Positions 56,290 through 64,000 of a stretch of DNA of 64,000 bases are shown in pieces. The first letter of the stretch is position 1, and every line of letters starts with the position of its first letter. The DNA is from Hyphomonas chukchiensis (lineage in GTDB: Bacteria > Pseudomonadota > Alphaproteobacteria > Caulobacterales > Hyphomonadaceae): contig NZ_AWFG01000002.1 in NCBI RefSeq assembly GCF_000682695.1, positions 1-64,000 on the forward strand. Reading direction: 5' to 3'. Both the position numbers and the translations under genes were made by a program. The notes below the pieces were generated by a model that was given only the letters and a program-made list of their open reading frames with translations, was not told the DNA's origin and made no database searches.

Positions 56290-56599
56290 GCGTGCATTCT
56301 AGGCCGGGTCCAGAGGGGGGTGGACAAGTTTTGAGGCACGGCCCGTGGGCCTTGCAGGATGCGGGCATGTACGTGTGGGAAAGGCCGCCTCATTGTCGCG
56401 ATTGCCCGGACTCGGATCATTTTTTCCAAAAAAATATTGCGCCGTGATCTGTCAAAATAAATAAAAATTGTAGCGAAAACAGGTGCGTCAACTTTCCGTC
56501 AGATGGAAATCAGGCAGACTTCCGGACAAGGATTTACTGATGGGTGAGAGTGGCGAGACAGCAAAGGAACTGTCAACACGCACTCAGGAAACTTGTCTC
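56290..56599. other. 310-nt intergenic region with AT-rich island
   Basis: The interval holds the control regions of the minus-strand hypothetical gene and of the UrcA-type gene. Its right part (about 56410-56480) is strikingly AT-rich for this genome, with a short hairpin of T and A runs. It may contain promoters, but I could not assign boxes. Confidence 0.5.
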
Positions 56600-56935
56600 A
56601 TGCCCAGCCTCTTCAAAACATTGATCGCCGCTTCCGCCCTTGTCGCCCTGACGGGCGCGGCGTCGGCAGATGAAACATTCATTGCCGATTTTGAATTCAC
56701 CCCCGACGCCCCCGTTGATGTCACTTATGCGAACTTCGAGAAAACGGCGAAGAAGGCCTGCCGTGTCGAAAGCCGCATGGTGGGCGGCATCGCAGCACGC
56801 GTGCAGATCGAGAAACTCTGCCGCGAGCATCTGATGACCGACGCGGTGGCCGCCACGAAAATGGACGCGCTGATCGCCTATCACGAGGGGCGCACCCTGC
56901 CCGAAACAAAACTCGAGCTCGCAAGCCGGAACTAG
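56600..56935 (+). CDS. UrcA-family secreted protein
   Basis: The 111-residue protein has a signal peptide (residues 1-23, ending AASA). The mature part has FEFTPDAPVDVTYANFEKTAKKAC followed by CREHL, typical of UrcA proteins, which are small periplasmic proteins of unknown role common in Caulobacterales and Sphingomonadales. ATG 56600 is preferred to the upstream ATG because only it gives a clean signal peptide. Confidence 0.75.
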   Translation: MPSLFKTLIAASALVALTGAASADETFIADFEFTPDAPVDVTYANFEKTAKKACRVESRMVGGIAARVQIEKLCREHLMTDAVAATKMDALIAYHEGRTLPETKLELASRN

Positions 56936-56974
56936 GGTTCTCCAACCCGACCTCAACTGTTCCGGCCCGAAAAG

Positions 56975-57000
56975 AAGGGGCGCTCGCACGGGCGCCCCTT
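56975..57000. terminator. Bidirectional terminator-like hairpin
   Basis: AAGGGGCGC at 56975-56983 pairs perfectly with GCGCCCCTT at 56992-57000 across an 8-nt loop. It sits between the convergent UrcA-type gene (ends 56935) and the cytochrome b561 gene (ends 57010), with A and T runs flanking the GC stem. Confidence 0.7.
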
Positions 57001-57009
57001 CGATGCATT

Positions 57010-57687
57010 TCAGTTGCCGGTGAACCAGACGGCGCTGACGGCCCCTAAGGCGAGCGCGGCCGAGAGGATGACGCGGAGCCAGGACGCGCGGGAATCGGTG
57101 GGAACGTGTGGCGCGAAGTCCGCCTCGCTGCGCCGGCCGGTGAGCATGGGGCTGACGAGATTGTCCCGGAAGACAAGGTAATAGGCGGCGATCGCCACGA
57201 CGTGGAGGGCGATCAGGGCGAGGAGGACGTTGAAGCTCGTCTCGTGGATTTCGGCGAAGAAGCGGCCTGTTTCGAAGGAGACCTTGCTGGCGAGCGGGCC
57301 GGATTCGAGGCCGTCCACATCGACAGAAAAGAGGCCGGTCGAGACCTGCGTGACGAGGGCGAGCAGCATGGCGATGACGCTGAGCGAGCCGACGGGATTG
57401 TGGCCCGCATGCGGGGTGTGGCGCCGGCCCAGCAGGTCACGGACATAGGCAACAAGGGCGCCCGGCGAGGGCACGAGGCGGGACAGCCGGACCGTTCCCG
57501 GACCAATCGTGCCCCAGACAAGGCGATAGGCGAGGAGGCCGAGCAGGACGAGGCCGACCCGCCTGTGCCAGTCCATCATGCCCTGTTCGGCCGTCCACCA
57601 CATGGTGGCGACGCCGACCACGATGAGCCAGTGGAACAGACGGATCGTCCAGTCCCAGACGAGGACGCGCTTGCCGGGGGCCGTCAT
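57010..57687 (-). CDS. Cytochrome b561-family protein
   Basis: The 225-residue protein has four membrane helices with histidines placed for b-type haems: RLFHWLIV, MDWHRRVGLVLLGLLAY, GHNPVGSLSVIAML and a C-terminal LIALHVVAIAAYYLVFR. It resembles the cytochrome b subunits that pass electrons to small cytochromes c. The cytochrome c' gene is 6 nt upstream, so they probably form one unit. Confidence 0.9.
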   Translation of the reverse strand: MTAPGKRVLVWDWTIRLFHWLIVVGVATMWWTAEQGMMDWHRRVGLVLLGLLAYRLVWGTIGPGTVRLSRLVPSPGALVAYVRDLLGRRHTPHAGHNPVGSLSVIAMLLALVTQVSTGLFSVDVDGLESGPLASKVSFETGRFFAEIHETSFNVLLALIALHVVAIAAYYLVFRDNLVSPMLTGRRSEADFAPHVPTDSRASWLRVILSAALALGAVSAVWFTGN

Positions 57688-57693
57688 CAGGCG

Positions 57694-58209
57694 CTAGTCG
57701 TCTGCGCGATAGGTTTCGTGGCAGGACTTGCAGGTGGCGCCGGTGGCCTTGAAGGCCTCGCTGATGGCGGCGATGTCGCCCGCCTCGGCGGTAGAGGCCA
57801 GTGTGGCAGAGGCGGCGTGGAAATCGGCGATCTTGGAATCGAAGTCCGCCTTGTTTTCCCAGATGGCGGGGAGGGCATCAGTCTTCACGCCGGAAGCCGG
57901 GCCGGAGCCTTCGGGGAACCAATCGCCCATGTCGGCGGTCTCGGTCGGCACGCTGGCGGCGGCCGCCTGGATGGCGGCCATGTCGGGCTCGCTGGCCTTG
58001 AGATTGTCGCTGATGGTCTTGAAGGCCTTGCCGACGGCTTTCAGGTGAGTTTGGCGGGCGTCGACGACTTCGGAGACCGTCATGCCATTGTCGAGGACCG
58101 TGGCGGTTTCGGCTGCCGGAGCGGCCGGGGCGTCGCCCGAGCCGCAGGCGCCAAGCAGGGCAAGGCCGGCAAGGGCAGCAAGGGTGAGGCGGGTATGGCG
58201 AATCGTCAT
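57694..58209 (-). CDS. Cytochrome c', lipoprotein form
   Basis: The 171-residue protein has a lipoprotein signal with Cys22 (LALLGAC) and a four-helix cytochrome c' domain with the haem-binding CKSCH at 160-164 near the C-terminus. Cytochromes c' bind NO or CO and can protect against nitrosative stress. The membrane anchor is not usual, since most members are soluble. It is followed 6 nt later by the cytochrome b561 gene. Confidence 0.9.
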   Translation of the reverse strand: MTIRHTRLTLAALAGLALLGACGSGDAPAAPAAETATVLDNGMTVSEVVDARQTHLKAVGKAFKTISDNLKASEPDMAAIQAAAASVPTETADMGDWFPEGSGPASGVKTDALPAIWENKADFDSKIADFHAASATLASTAEAGDIAAISEAFKATGATCKSCHETYRADD

Positions 58210-58635
58210 GTGGCTCTCCGTTCGTGGACTTGCCCCAGTGGTAGGCAAAGTGTGTGACGGGCGCAATCTCCGCCGCGCGAGGCAGGGCGGGAATCCGGAA
58301 TGCGCGTGAAATCCGGGCAGGGGCGCGAGTCGGCCGGGTGATTTACAGGGACGGTCAGAGGCAAGTAATCGCCCGCAATACAGGGGGCAGCGCTGTTTTT
58401 TATTAAAAATATCGATCAGAATTATTTGCTCATGGACGGATGCGATCCGTAATTTCTTCCCTGACTGGACGGATGCATGACGGTTTCCTGCCCTTGAGTT
58501 GAGCAATTCTGCAAAGGAATGTTTTGGTTGCATCGTCTGCAAGCACAGGAACGGGTGGCCTCCTGCCCTCGGAGGTGCGTACATACGGGTTATGGGATAT
58601 TTCTCCCTCAAAAAAATGTCCGGGGGGACGCGCAA
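58210..58635. other. 426-nt intergenic region upstream of the CadC-like gene
   Basis: The stretch separates the divergent cytochrome c' and regulator genes. It includes an AT-rich area around 58395-58430 and the tandem TGGACGGATGC repeat at 58433-58476. I see no coding frame with good support. Confidence 0.6.
58433..58476 (+). promoter_or_regulatory. Direct repeat, candidate regulator site
   Basis: TGGACGGATGC occurs at 58433-58443 and again at 58466-58476, 33 nt apart or about three helical turns. The first copy also takes part in a small dyad, ACGGAT at 58436-58441 with ATCCGT at 58445-58450. It lies 160-200 nt before the TTG start of the winged-helix regulator, so autoregulation is likely. 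Confidence 0.45.
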
Positions 58636-60534
58636 TTGGAAGATCCGTCGCTCGCAAATCTGGGCCTGGCCCCTTTCCTGATCGGTGACGTTACCGTCAC
58701 GCCGTCAGCCTTGCGCCTGTCGGGGCCGAAAGGGACGTGCCAGGTGGAGCCAAAGGTCATGACCCTGCTGGTTGTCATGGCGCGGCGGCCGGGCGAGCTC
58801 TGGCTGCGGTCTGACCTGATCGACAATGTGTGGCCGGGCGATCTTGGCAGCGACCAGAGCCTGTCGCGGGCCGCTTCGCACCTGCGCAAGGCGCTGAGCA
58901 ATCCGCATGGCATGGGCGATGCGATCGCGACCGTGCCAAAGCTCGGCTACCGGCTGGATGCGAAGATTGCGACGCAGCCGGGGCAGACGCGGGTGGCCGT
59001 ATTGCCATTCCGGTCGCTGTCGAAGGATGGTGACCAGGAATATTTCGCCGATGGTCTTGTGGATGAGCTGATCGCACGGCTGGTGCAGGTGCCCGAGCTG
59101 ATGGTGGCGGGGCGCACCTCGTCTTTCCAGTTCCGCAATTCCGAATTGATCCTGCCGGATATTGCCGCGCGGTTGCGGGTCGACCACCTGATCGAAGGCA
59201 GCGTGCAGCATCAGGACGAGCATGTGCGCATCGACATCTGCCTGATTGACGGCAAGACCGGGTTCGAGACCTGGAGCTACCGCTATGCCGGCAAGGTTGG
59301 CGACATGTTCGTGTCGCGCGATGAAGTGGCGGCTGCCGTGACGGCTGGCCTGAGCGAGGCGCTGAACGTGGCCCAGCCCGCGCTGAAGCCGCGCCCGATG
59401 ACCGATAACCGGCTGGCCTATGGCCTCTACCTGCAAGGCCGGGCGCTGACCAATCGTGCGTTTGGCGATGGCTTGCTGGCGAAGGCCATCGATCTGCTGG
59501 AGCAGGCGCTGGAACTGGACCCGAACTTTGCCGAATGCTGGACGGCGCTGGCCGAGGCGCATGTCTACAGCGTGGTCTATACGCCCTGCCTGGACAGGCT
59601 GGGCGAGACCGAGATCATGGCAGACTGCGCGCGCCGGGCGATTGCGCTGGACCCGTCGCAGGGCCATGCGCGCTCGATGCTGGCGTTGCAGTGCTGGACG
59701 CAGAATGATGCGGTCGGCGCCCTGGACCTTGCCTATGAGGCCTACCGGCTGGAGCCGGAGAACCCGGATGTGATTGTCCGGCTTGGTTCGTTCCTGCTCT
59801 ATTGCGGCCGCACGGCGGAGGCCTTGCCGCTGATCGAGGCGGCGATCGACCGCGACCCGGTGCATGGGCGCAACTATGGCATGCTGTGTATCGCCCATCT
59901 CAACCTTGGACATGCCGAGGAAAGCATTGCGGCCGGGCAGCGCATGGTCGACCTGGGCTTTCCGTCCATGTTCCTGGCGACGGCGACGGCCACGGCGGGC
60001 GAGCGTGACCTGGCGGTGCAGCAATACTGGCAGACTCGCCTCTTGATGAACTCGGTGATCTTCCCGCCGGTGGGCAGTACGCCGCTGGATGCGGAAGGGC
60101 TGGACGCCTATTGGATGATGGCAGCGAAGGGTGTTTGCAGCGGGCTGGAAGAAGACCGCAACGTGTATTGCCAGCTTCTGGAAATGCTGCATGCGACGCT
60201 GCACGATCCGTTCGACCCGAGCATCGTGATGCCGGCTGTGTGGATGGGCAACGCGCCGATGGTGTTCAAGACACTGGGCAAGCAGATCACGCCCGCCAAC
60301 ATGATCAGCCTGATGCTGATCTGGGCAGATGTCGATCCGATCCGGAGCGTTTGGCAGCACCCCGATTTCATGCGCTTTGCGACGCATATCGGCCTCGTGG
60401 CGGCATGGGACAAATATGGCTGGCCGGACCTGTTGCCGAAGCCAAAGGACGGGACCGGCGCGAGCCTTCCGAAACGCGCAGCCAGGGTGACCGGGCAAAG
60501 CCAGCAAACCGCCGGAATACGCGGCCGACGCTAG
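58636..60534 (+). CDS. Soluble CadC/HilA-like winged-helix regulator with TPR repeats
   Basis: The 632-residue protein has an OmpR-type winged helix at the N-terminus (about 10-105, with PKVMTLLVVMARRPGELWLRSD and DQSLSRAASHLRKAL), then a TolB-like domain (RVAVLPFRSL ... EYFADGLVDELIARLVQ, about 115-240), followed by TPR repeats from about 270. No membrane helix lies between them, so it differs from CadC. The start is TTG 58636, preceded by GGGGGGA nine nt upstream; an upstream ATG would add a stretch without homology. Confidence 0.82.
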   Translation: MEDPSLANLGLAPFLIGDVTVTPSALRLSGPKGTCQVEPKVMTLLVVMARRPGELWLRSDLIDNVWPGDLGSDQSLSRAASHLRKALSNPHGMGDAIATVPKLGYRLDAKIATQPGQTRVAVLPFRSLSKDGDQEYFADGLVDELIARLVQVPELMVAGRTSSFQFRNSELILPDIAARLRVDHLIEGSVQHQDEHVRIDICLIDGKTGFETWSYRYAGKVGDMFVSRDEVAAAVTAGLSEALNVAQPALKPRPMTDNRLAYGLYLQGRALTNRAFGDGLLAKAIDLLEQALELDPNFAECWTALAEAHVYSVVYTPCLDRLGETEIMADCARRAIALDPSQGHARSMLALQCWTQNDAVGALDLAYEAYRLEPENPDVIVRLGSFLLYCGRTAEALPLIEAAIDRDPVHGRNYGMLCIAHLNLGHAEESIAAGQRMVDLGFPSMFLATATATAGERDLAVQQYWQTRLLMNSVIFPPVGSTPLDAEGLDAYWMMAAKGVCSGLEEDRNVYCQLLEMLHATLHDPFDPSIVMPAVWMGNAPMVFKTLGKQITPANMISLMLIWADVDPIRSVWQHPDFMRFATHIGLVAAWDKYGWPDLLPKPKDGTGASLPKRAARVTGQSQQTAGIRGRR

Positions 60535-60562
60535 TCACAATCCGTGGCGAGCTAGGCCGGAC

Positions 60563-61417
60563 CTATTCGGCGGCGACCAGGGTGAACTCTTCCTTCCACT
60601 TCGCCATGACATCGCGGTTGTCATGGTCCCATGGGTGGAAGCCGGGTTTGAACCAGGACAGCCAGACTTTCCAGCCCTTGCCGAAGAGGGCGGGTTTCTT
60701 CCAGAGGAAGGCCTTCACTTCGCGCAGCCCTTCTTCATAGCTGTAGCCGTCGGCGACCAGCAATCTGGCCGCATGATCGGCCACATGGCTGGTGAAGTGG
60801 TGCGTGATGATGCACATCGACAGGCAGCGGCGGAAATAGCGCCGGAAGGGCGGCCAGTCCTTGGTGGCCTCGAGGAAGACGTCATAGGCGACGGCCTTGT
60901 GCTCGGTTTCTTCCATTGCGTGCCAGCGCCAGAGGCGCTCCAGCGCGGGATCCGTCTTGCTGAAGAGCGGCTCGCCGTCGATTTCGAGGCCTGTCATCAG
61001 GTCTGCCATCATGGATGTGAAATGCTCAAGGCAGATTGTTGCCATCAGCATACGGATCGGACCGCCGGAGCGGCCGAAGGCAATGCGCTCGCGGATTTCG
61101 GCCTCGATCTCGTCGACGGGATATTTCGCGCGGTCGATCTTGTTGTTGAGCAGGTGGTGCTCGCGTGAATGGATCGCTTCCTGGGAGATGAAGTCCTTCA
61201 CGTCCTGCGCCAGCTTGCCGCTGACCTGACTGCGATGGGCCTTCACGGCATCGATGAAGAGGCGCTCGCCATCCGGGAAGGTGAGCGACATGGCGTTGAA
61301 AATGGCGGTGGCAACCGGGTCGCCGTCCAGCCAGGGGCCGTTGTCGGCGCCGTCCATGCTGAAATGGAGATCGCGGGGCAGAATCGTCACATCTTCAGGT
61401 GTGCGCTTGTTCGTCAT
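60563..61417 (-). CDS. PF10118-type metal-dependent hydrolase
   Basis: The 284-residue protein belongs to a group of predicted metal-dependent hydrolases (COG3687). It has histidine- and glutamate-rich motifs that look like a diiron, ferritin-like site: QEAIHSREHHLLNN, CLEHFTSMMADLM and WHAMEETEHKAVAYDVFLE. It is divergent from a TetR gene with a 69-nt gap, so TetR likely controls it. The substrate is unknown. Confidence 0.85.
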   Translation of the reverse strand: MTNKRTPEDVTILPRDLHFSMDGADNGPWLDGDPVATAIFNAMSLTFPDGERLFIDAVKAHRSQVSGKLAQDVKDFISQEAIHSREHHLLNNKIDRAKYPVDEIEAEIRERIAFGRSGGPIRMLMATICLEHFTSMMADLMTGLEIDGEPLFSKTDPALERLWRWHAMEETEHKAVAYDVFLEATKDWPPFRRYFRRCLSMCIITHHFTSHVADHAARLLVADGYSYEEGLREVKAFLWKKPALFGKGWKVWLSWFKPGFHPWDHDNRDVMAKWKEEFTLVAAE

Positions 61418-61478
61418 CGTTATTAGTGCCTTTTTAGAGCGGAACCGTTACTGAACATGTAGCCAAGATGGATACTAC

Positions 61479-61492
61479 TGACAAAAATGTCA
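61479..61492. promoter_or_regulatory. Candidate TetR operator overlapping its start codon
   Basis: TGACA at 61479-61483 and TGTCA at 61488-61492 form a perfect dyad with an AAAA spacer. The site overlaps the TetR ATG (61487) and lies in the divergent region to the hydrolase. Its position suits repression of the regulator and its neighbour. Confidence 0.4.
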
Positions 61493-62089
61493 ATAAAGAA
61501 TAAACCGGCCCCGCGCATTCGCCGCTCTCCCGAGGAGTCGCGCAGCAATATCCTGTCGGCGGCGGAATCGCTGTTGGTGCAGCAGGGGCCGCAATCGCTG
61601 CGGCTGGCGGACGTGGCCAAGGCGGCAGGCGTGGCCAATGCCACCGTGCTGCACCATTTCGGCTCGATCGATGCGGTGCAGAAGGCGCTGATGGAGCGGA
61701 TGATCGGCGACCTTGTGGACGCGATCATGGCGATCGAGGTGCCTGCCGACGCGCCCGCGACGGCGCGGGCGACGGGGCTGAAAACGCTGTTCGATGCGTT
61801 CGAGACGCGCGGCGCGGCGCGGCTGGCGGCGTGGCTGGAGCTGACCGACGAGACGAGCCGGCTGACGCTGGTGCGCGAGGCGGTGCAGGAAGTGGCGCAG
61901 AAGAAGATTGCGAACACGGGCGTGCCGGCCGAGATGGCCGAGGAGCTGATCCTGCTGAGCGTGACGCTGGCGGTGGGCGTCGGCCTGTTCGGGCCGTCGC
62001 TCAGCACACTGATCGGCAAGCCGCCGGAGCGGGCGCGCGAGCTGACGCTGCAGATGCTGCTGGCCTATTTGCAGAGCCTGTCGGCCTGA
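61487..62089 (+). CDS. TetR-family transcriptional regulator
   Basis: The 200-residue protein has the N-terminal helix-turn-helix LRLADVAKAAGVANATVLHHFGS (about 39-61) after ESRSNILSAAESLLVQQG. The C-terminal ligand domain has no recognised relatives. It is divergent from the PF10118-type hydrolase gene. Confidence 0.88.
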   Translation: MSIKNKPAPRIRRSPEESRSNILSAAESLLVQQGPQSLRLADVAKAAGVANATVLHHFGSIDAVQKALMERMIGDLVDAIMAIEVPADAPATARATGLKTLFDAFETRGAARLAAWLELTDETSRLTLVREAVQEVAQKKIANTGVPAEMAEELILLSVTLAVGVGLFGPSLSTLIGKPPERARELTLQMLLAYLQSLSA

Positions 62090-62165
62090 GGGCCTCCCGC
62101 TTTCCGGCTTTTGTTGCACTATTTCGTATTCGCCCTAGATTGCTTTAAAAATAGGGGGAGACGTT

Positions 62166-62651
62166 ATGTTACGTATCGTGAAAATGCTGCTGATCCTGAG
62201 TGTGGCCGCATGGGCGCTTATTGGCGCGCTTGGCAATGTCATCGACTGGGGTGGAACAACCGGCGCGGTTGCAGCGGCAACGTCGATGTCGACATTTGAC
62301 ACTGTGCCGGCGAGTGCGCGGGCGACGTCGAACCCGGCGGTGATACTGATCGGTGCACTGTTGATTACGACCTTCAAGATCGGCGTCGGCGCCCTCTGCC
62401 TTTTGGGGGCGTGGCGCATGTGGGATGCGCGAAGGGGTGATGCCGCGGATTTTGCCAGGGCGAAGTCACTTGCGCTGACCGGCTGCGGTGTCGCCATGTT
62501 CATGCTGTTCGCGGGGTGGATCGTGATTGCGGAGACATGGTTCGAGCTGTGGCGCTCACCGGTGCTGCTCGACCCTGTGCTGGGATCGGCCTTCCGGTAT
62601 GGCGGCTTTATCGCGGTTATTGCGCTGTTTGTCGGGGCGCGGGAAGAGTAG
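62166..62651 (+). CDS. DUF2165 small integral membrane protein
   Basis: The 161-residue protein has four hydrophobic segments (MLLILSVAAWALIGALGNVIDW, NPAVILIGALLITTFKIGVGALCLLGAW, ALTGCGVAMFMLFAGWIVIAETWFELW and FIAVIALFVG). The order and W-rich segment resemble DUF2165. Function is unknown. It precedes a convergent small secreted gene. Confidence 0.8.
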   Translation: MLRIVKMLLILSVAAWALIGALGNVIDWGGTTGAVAAATSMSTFDTVPASARATSNPAVILIGALLITTFKIGVGALCLLGAWRMWDARRGDAADFARAKSLALTGCGVAMFMLFAGWIVIAETWFELWRSPVLLDPVLGSAFRYGGFIAVIALFVGAREE

Positions 62652-62658
62652 CGCCCCG
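62633..62658. terminator. Terminator-like hairpin between convergent genes
   Basis: CGGGGCGC at 62633-62640 pairs with GCGCCCCG at 62651-62658 across a 10-nt loop, spanning the DUF2165 stop. The neighbouring genes converge here (62651 and 62661), so it may serve both. Confidence 0.55.
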
Positions 62659-62660
62659 CG

Positions 62661-63017
62661 CTATTCCATCGGCAGTTCCAGGAAGTCGAGCGAGCGTTCC
62701 ATGACGACGGTGCCGAGGTGTTCGCCGTAGACGCGCATGGCGTATTCGAACATGGGCGAGCCGACCTCGTTGAAGCCGACGCCGCAATTGCCGGCGGCGC
62801 TCATGCCGGCCGTCATCATCAGCGAGCCGAGCACGCCGGTGGCCTCCTGCTTCTTCTCCTGCAGGGCCAGCAGCATCAGCTGTTTCATCTGGGCAATGTC
62901 GGCCTCTGTCGCATTGGCGACCATGCAGGCGGCGACCTCGTCGGCGCGGTCCTCGGCCAGGGCCGGGGCGGCGGTGAGGCATGTGGCAGCAAGGGCAAGG
63001 CAAAGCGTGCGGATCAT
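62661..63017 (-). CDS. Small secreted protein of unknown function
   Basis: The 118-residue protein has a signal peptide (MIRTLCLALAATCLTAAPALA) and a mature helical part with VAACMVANATEADIAQMKQL and a GNCGVGFNEVG segment, hence at least two Cys. ATG 63017 is chosen because it gives the signal peptide. No family is recognised. Confidence 0.7.
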   Translation of the reverse strand: MIRTLCLALAATCLTAAPALAEDRADEVAACMVANATEADIAQMKQLMLLALQEKKQEATGVLGSLMMTAGMSAAGNCGVGFNEVGSPMFEYAMRVYGEHLGTVVMERSLDFLELPME

Positions 63018-63154
63018 GGGAGGACTCCTGAATGTGACCGCCGAGGGATAGGGGCGGATCGTGGCAGGAATGAGATGGAACTGCGCGTGTGAACCGGAGG
63101 TGAAGCCGCGCATTACGGTTGCGTTAGGCTCATGCATTCAAGCCGCGCAGGAGC

Positions 63155-63556
63155 TTAGTCTCCGTAGAAATTCAGTTCCAGAAGTACGCCGTTCGGCTCG
63201 CTGAAGAAAATCTGGCGGAGATTTACCGAAGGAATGTCGTTGGTCCGGAAGTCGATGCTGTGTTCCTTCAGGCGCGCGGAAAATCCTGCATGACCAGTAC
63301 AGGCAAGAGCGACGTGGTGGATGGCGCCAGTTGCCGGACCAGCCGGTGTTTCACGCTGGAAGGCTTGCGGCGCGGATTTGGAATTGATGTGGAAGATGGC
63401 GCGGTTGTTTTCGTCATAGAGCCATTGGTAATGTTCGGGCGGCAGTGGCGCCGGTGCGTCACGGACATCGAGATCAAAGATTTCTACAAAGAAGCGGACG
63501 GTTCCGGCAAGGTCGTCGGTTATAATGTTGACGTGATCGAGTGCGTTGACCTTCAA
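63155..63556 (-). CDS. VOC-superfamily protein
   Basis: The 133-residue protein has the VOC fold: KVNALDHVNIITDDLAGTVRFFVE at the N-terminus, AIHHVALACTGHAGFSARLKE and the C-terminal FSEPNGVLLELNFYG. The His and Glu of the metal site are present. Codon use is somewhat less GC-biased than neighbours, by eye. It is 30 nt downstream of hemB on the same strand. Confidence 0.82.
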   Translation of the reverse strand: MKVNALDHVNIITDDLAGTVRFFVEIFDLDVRDAPAPLPPEHYQWLYDENNRAIFHINSKSAPQAFQRETPAGPATGAIHHVALACTGHAGFSARLKEHSIDFRTNDIPSVNLRQIFFSEPNGVLLELNFYGD

Positions 63557-63586
63557 TGTGTGTACTCCCTGTTCAAGTATGACGTT

Positions 63587-64000
<414 letters not shown>

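Noticed and set aside
58519-58635. Upstream ATG giving a longer CadC-like protein
   Set aside because: The extra 39 residues have no homology and an excellent ribosome-binding stretch lies just before TTG 58636.
58705-60507. Antisense open frame of about 600 codons over the CadC-like regulator
   Set aside because: Histidine- and arginine-rich translation with no domain, an artefact of GC-biased third positions.

Overview
The window is a chromosomal segment of a high-GC alphaproteobacterium. The conserved run rpoZ-spoT-pyrE-pdxJ-acpS-rnc-era-recO, ileS-lspA at the left edge, an NrtR-like regulator, a bpt-type aminoacyl-tRNA:protein transferase, a UrcA-family protein and paired M16 peptidases together suggest the Caulobacterales, most likely a Hyphomonadaceae member such as Hyphomonas. 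This placement is inferred from gene content and order and was not computed. I saw no phage, insertion sequence, CRISPR array, rRNA or tRNA gene. Gene density is high and many genes overlap by 4 nt (ATGA).

Layout. 1-4.2 kb: end of ileS, a compound palindromic repeat, lspA, a DUF3035-type lipoprotein and an active/inactive M16 peptidase pair. 4.2-9.8 kb (mostly minus strand): NrtR-like NAD regulator with an HD phosphohydrolase, a FabH-like ketoacyl synthase, two small lipoproteins, tag, ygfZ and bioY. 9.9-17.5 kb (plus): dihydroorotase, HD hydrolase, potassium channel and an acyl/feruloyl-CoA synthetase chained by 4-nt overlaps, then a ThDP enzyme and two membrane proteins. 17.8-25.3 kb: a NYN-domain protein divergent from the large housekeeping operon rpoZ to recO. 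25.3-32.7 kb: GST, MAPEG, extensin-like peptidase, parC, VOC protein, pirin, a membrane protein, Sir2, and an SRPBCC protein divergent from an ArsR regulator. 33-36 kb: YeiH-type exporter with a LysR regulator, lemA and a lipoprotein.

36.3-44.2 kb (minus): PLP aminotransferase overlapping a complete TRAP transporter (large, small and binding subunits), bpt, an SLC13-type permease and an orphan motB. 44.4-48.3 kb: a beta-hydroxyacid dehydrogenase, a DUF389 membrane protein, two tandem DUF1801 paralogues, a GNAT and a flavodoxin-like protein. 48.4-52.3 kb: two large secreted proteins of unknown function, the first with ten regularly spaced cysteine pairs. 52.3-64 kb: nitroreductase, GMC oxidoreductase with an AraC regulator, a UrcA-type protein, cytochrome b561 with a lipoprotein cytochrome c', a soluble CadC-like regulator, a PF10118-type hydrolase with a divergent TetR, a DUF2165 protein, a small secreted protein, a VOC protein and the C-terminal part of hemB.

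The most unusual items are the secreted cysteine-pair/propeller-like duo (48.4-52.3 kb), a dihydroorotase lacking the first His of its HxH metal motif, a potassium channel ending in a zinc ribbon, and several perfect dyads that look like operators for adjacent regulators (YeiH/LysR, ArsR, TetR and the CadC-like protein).
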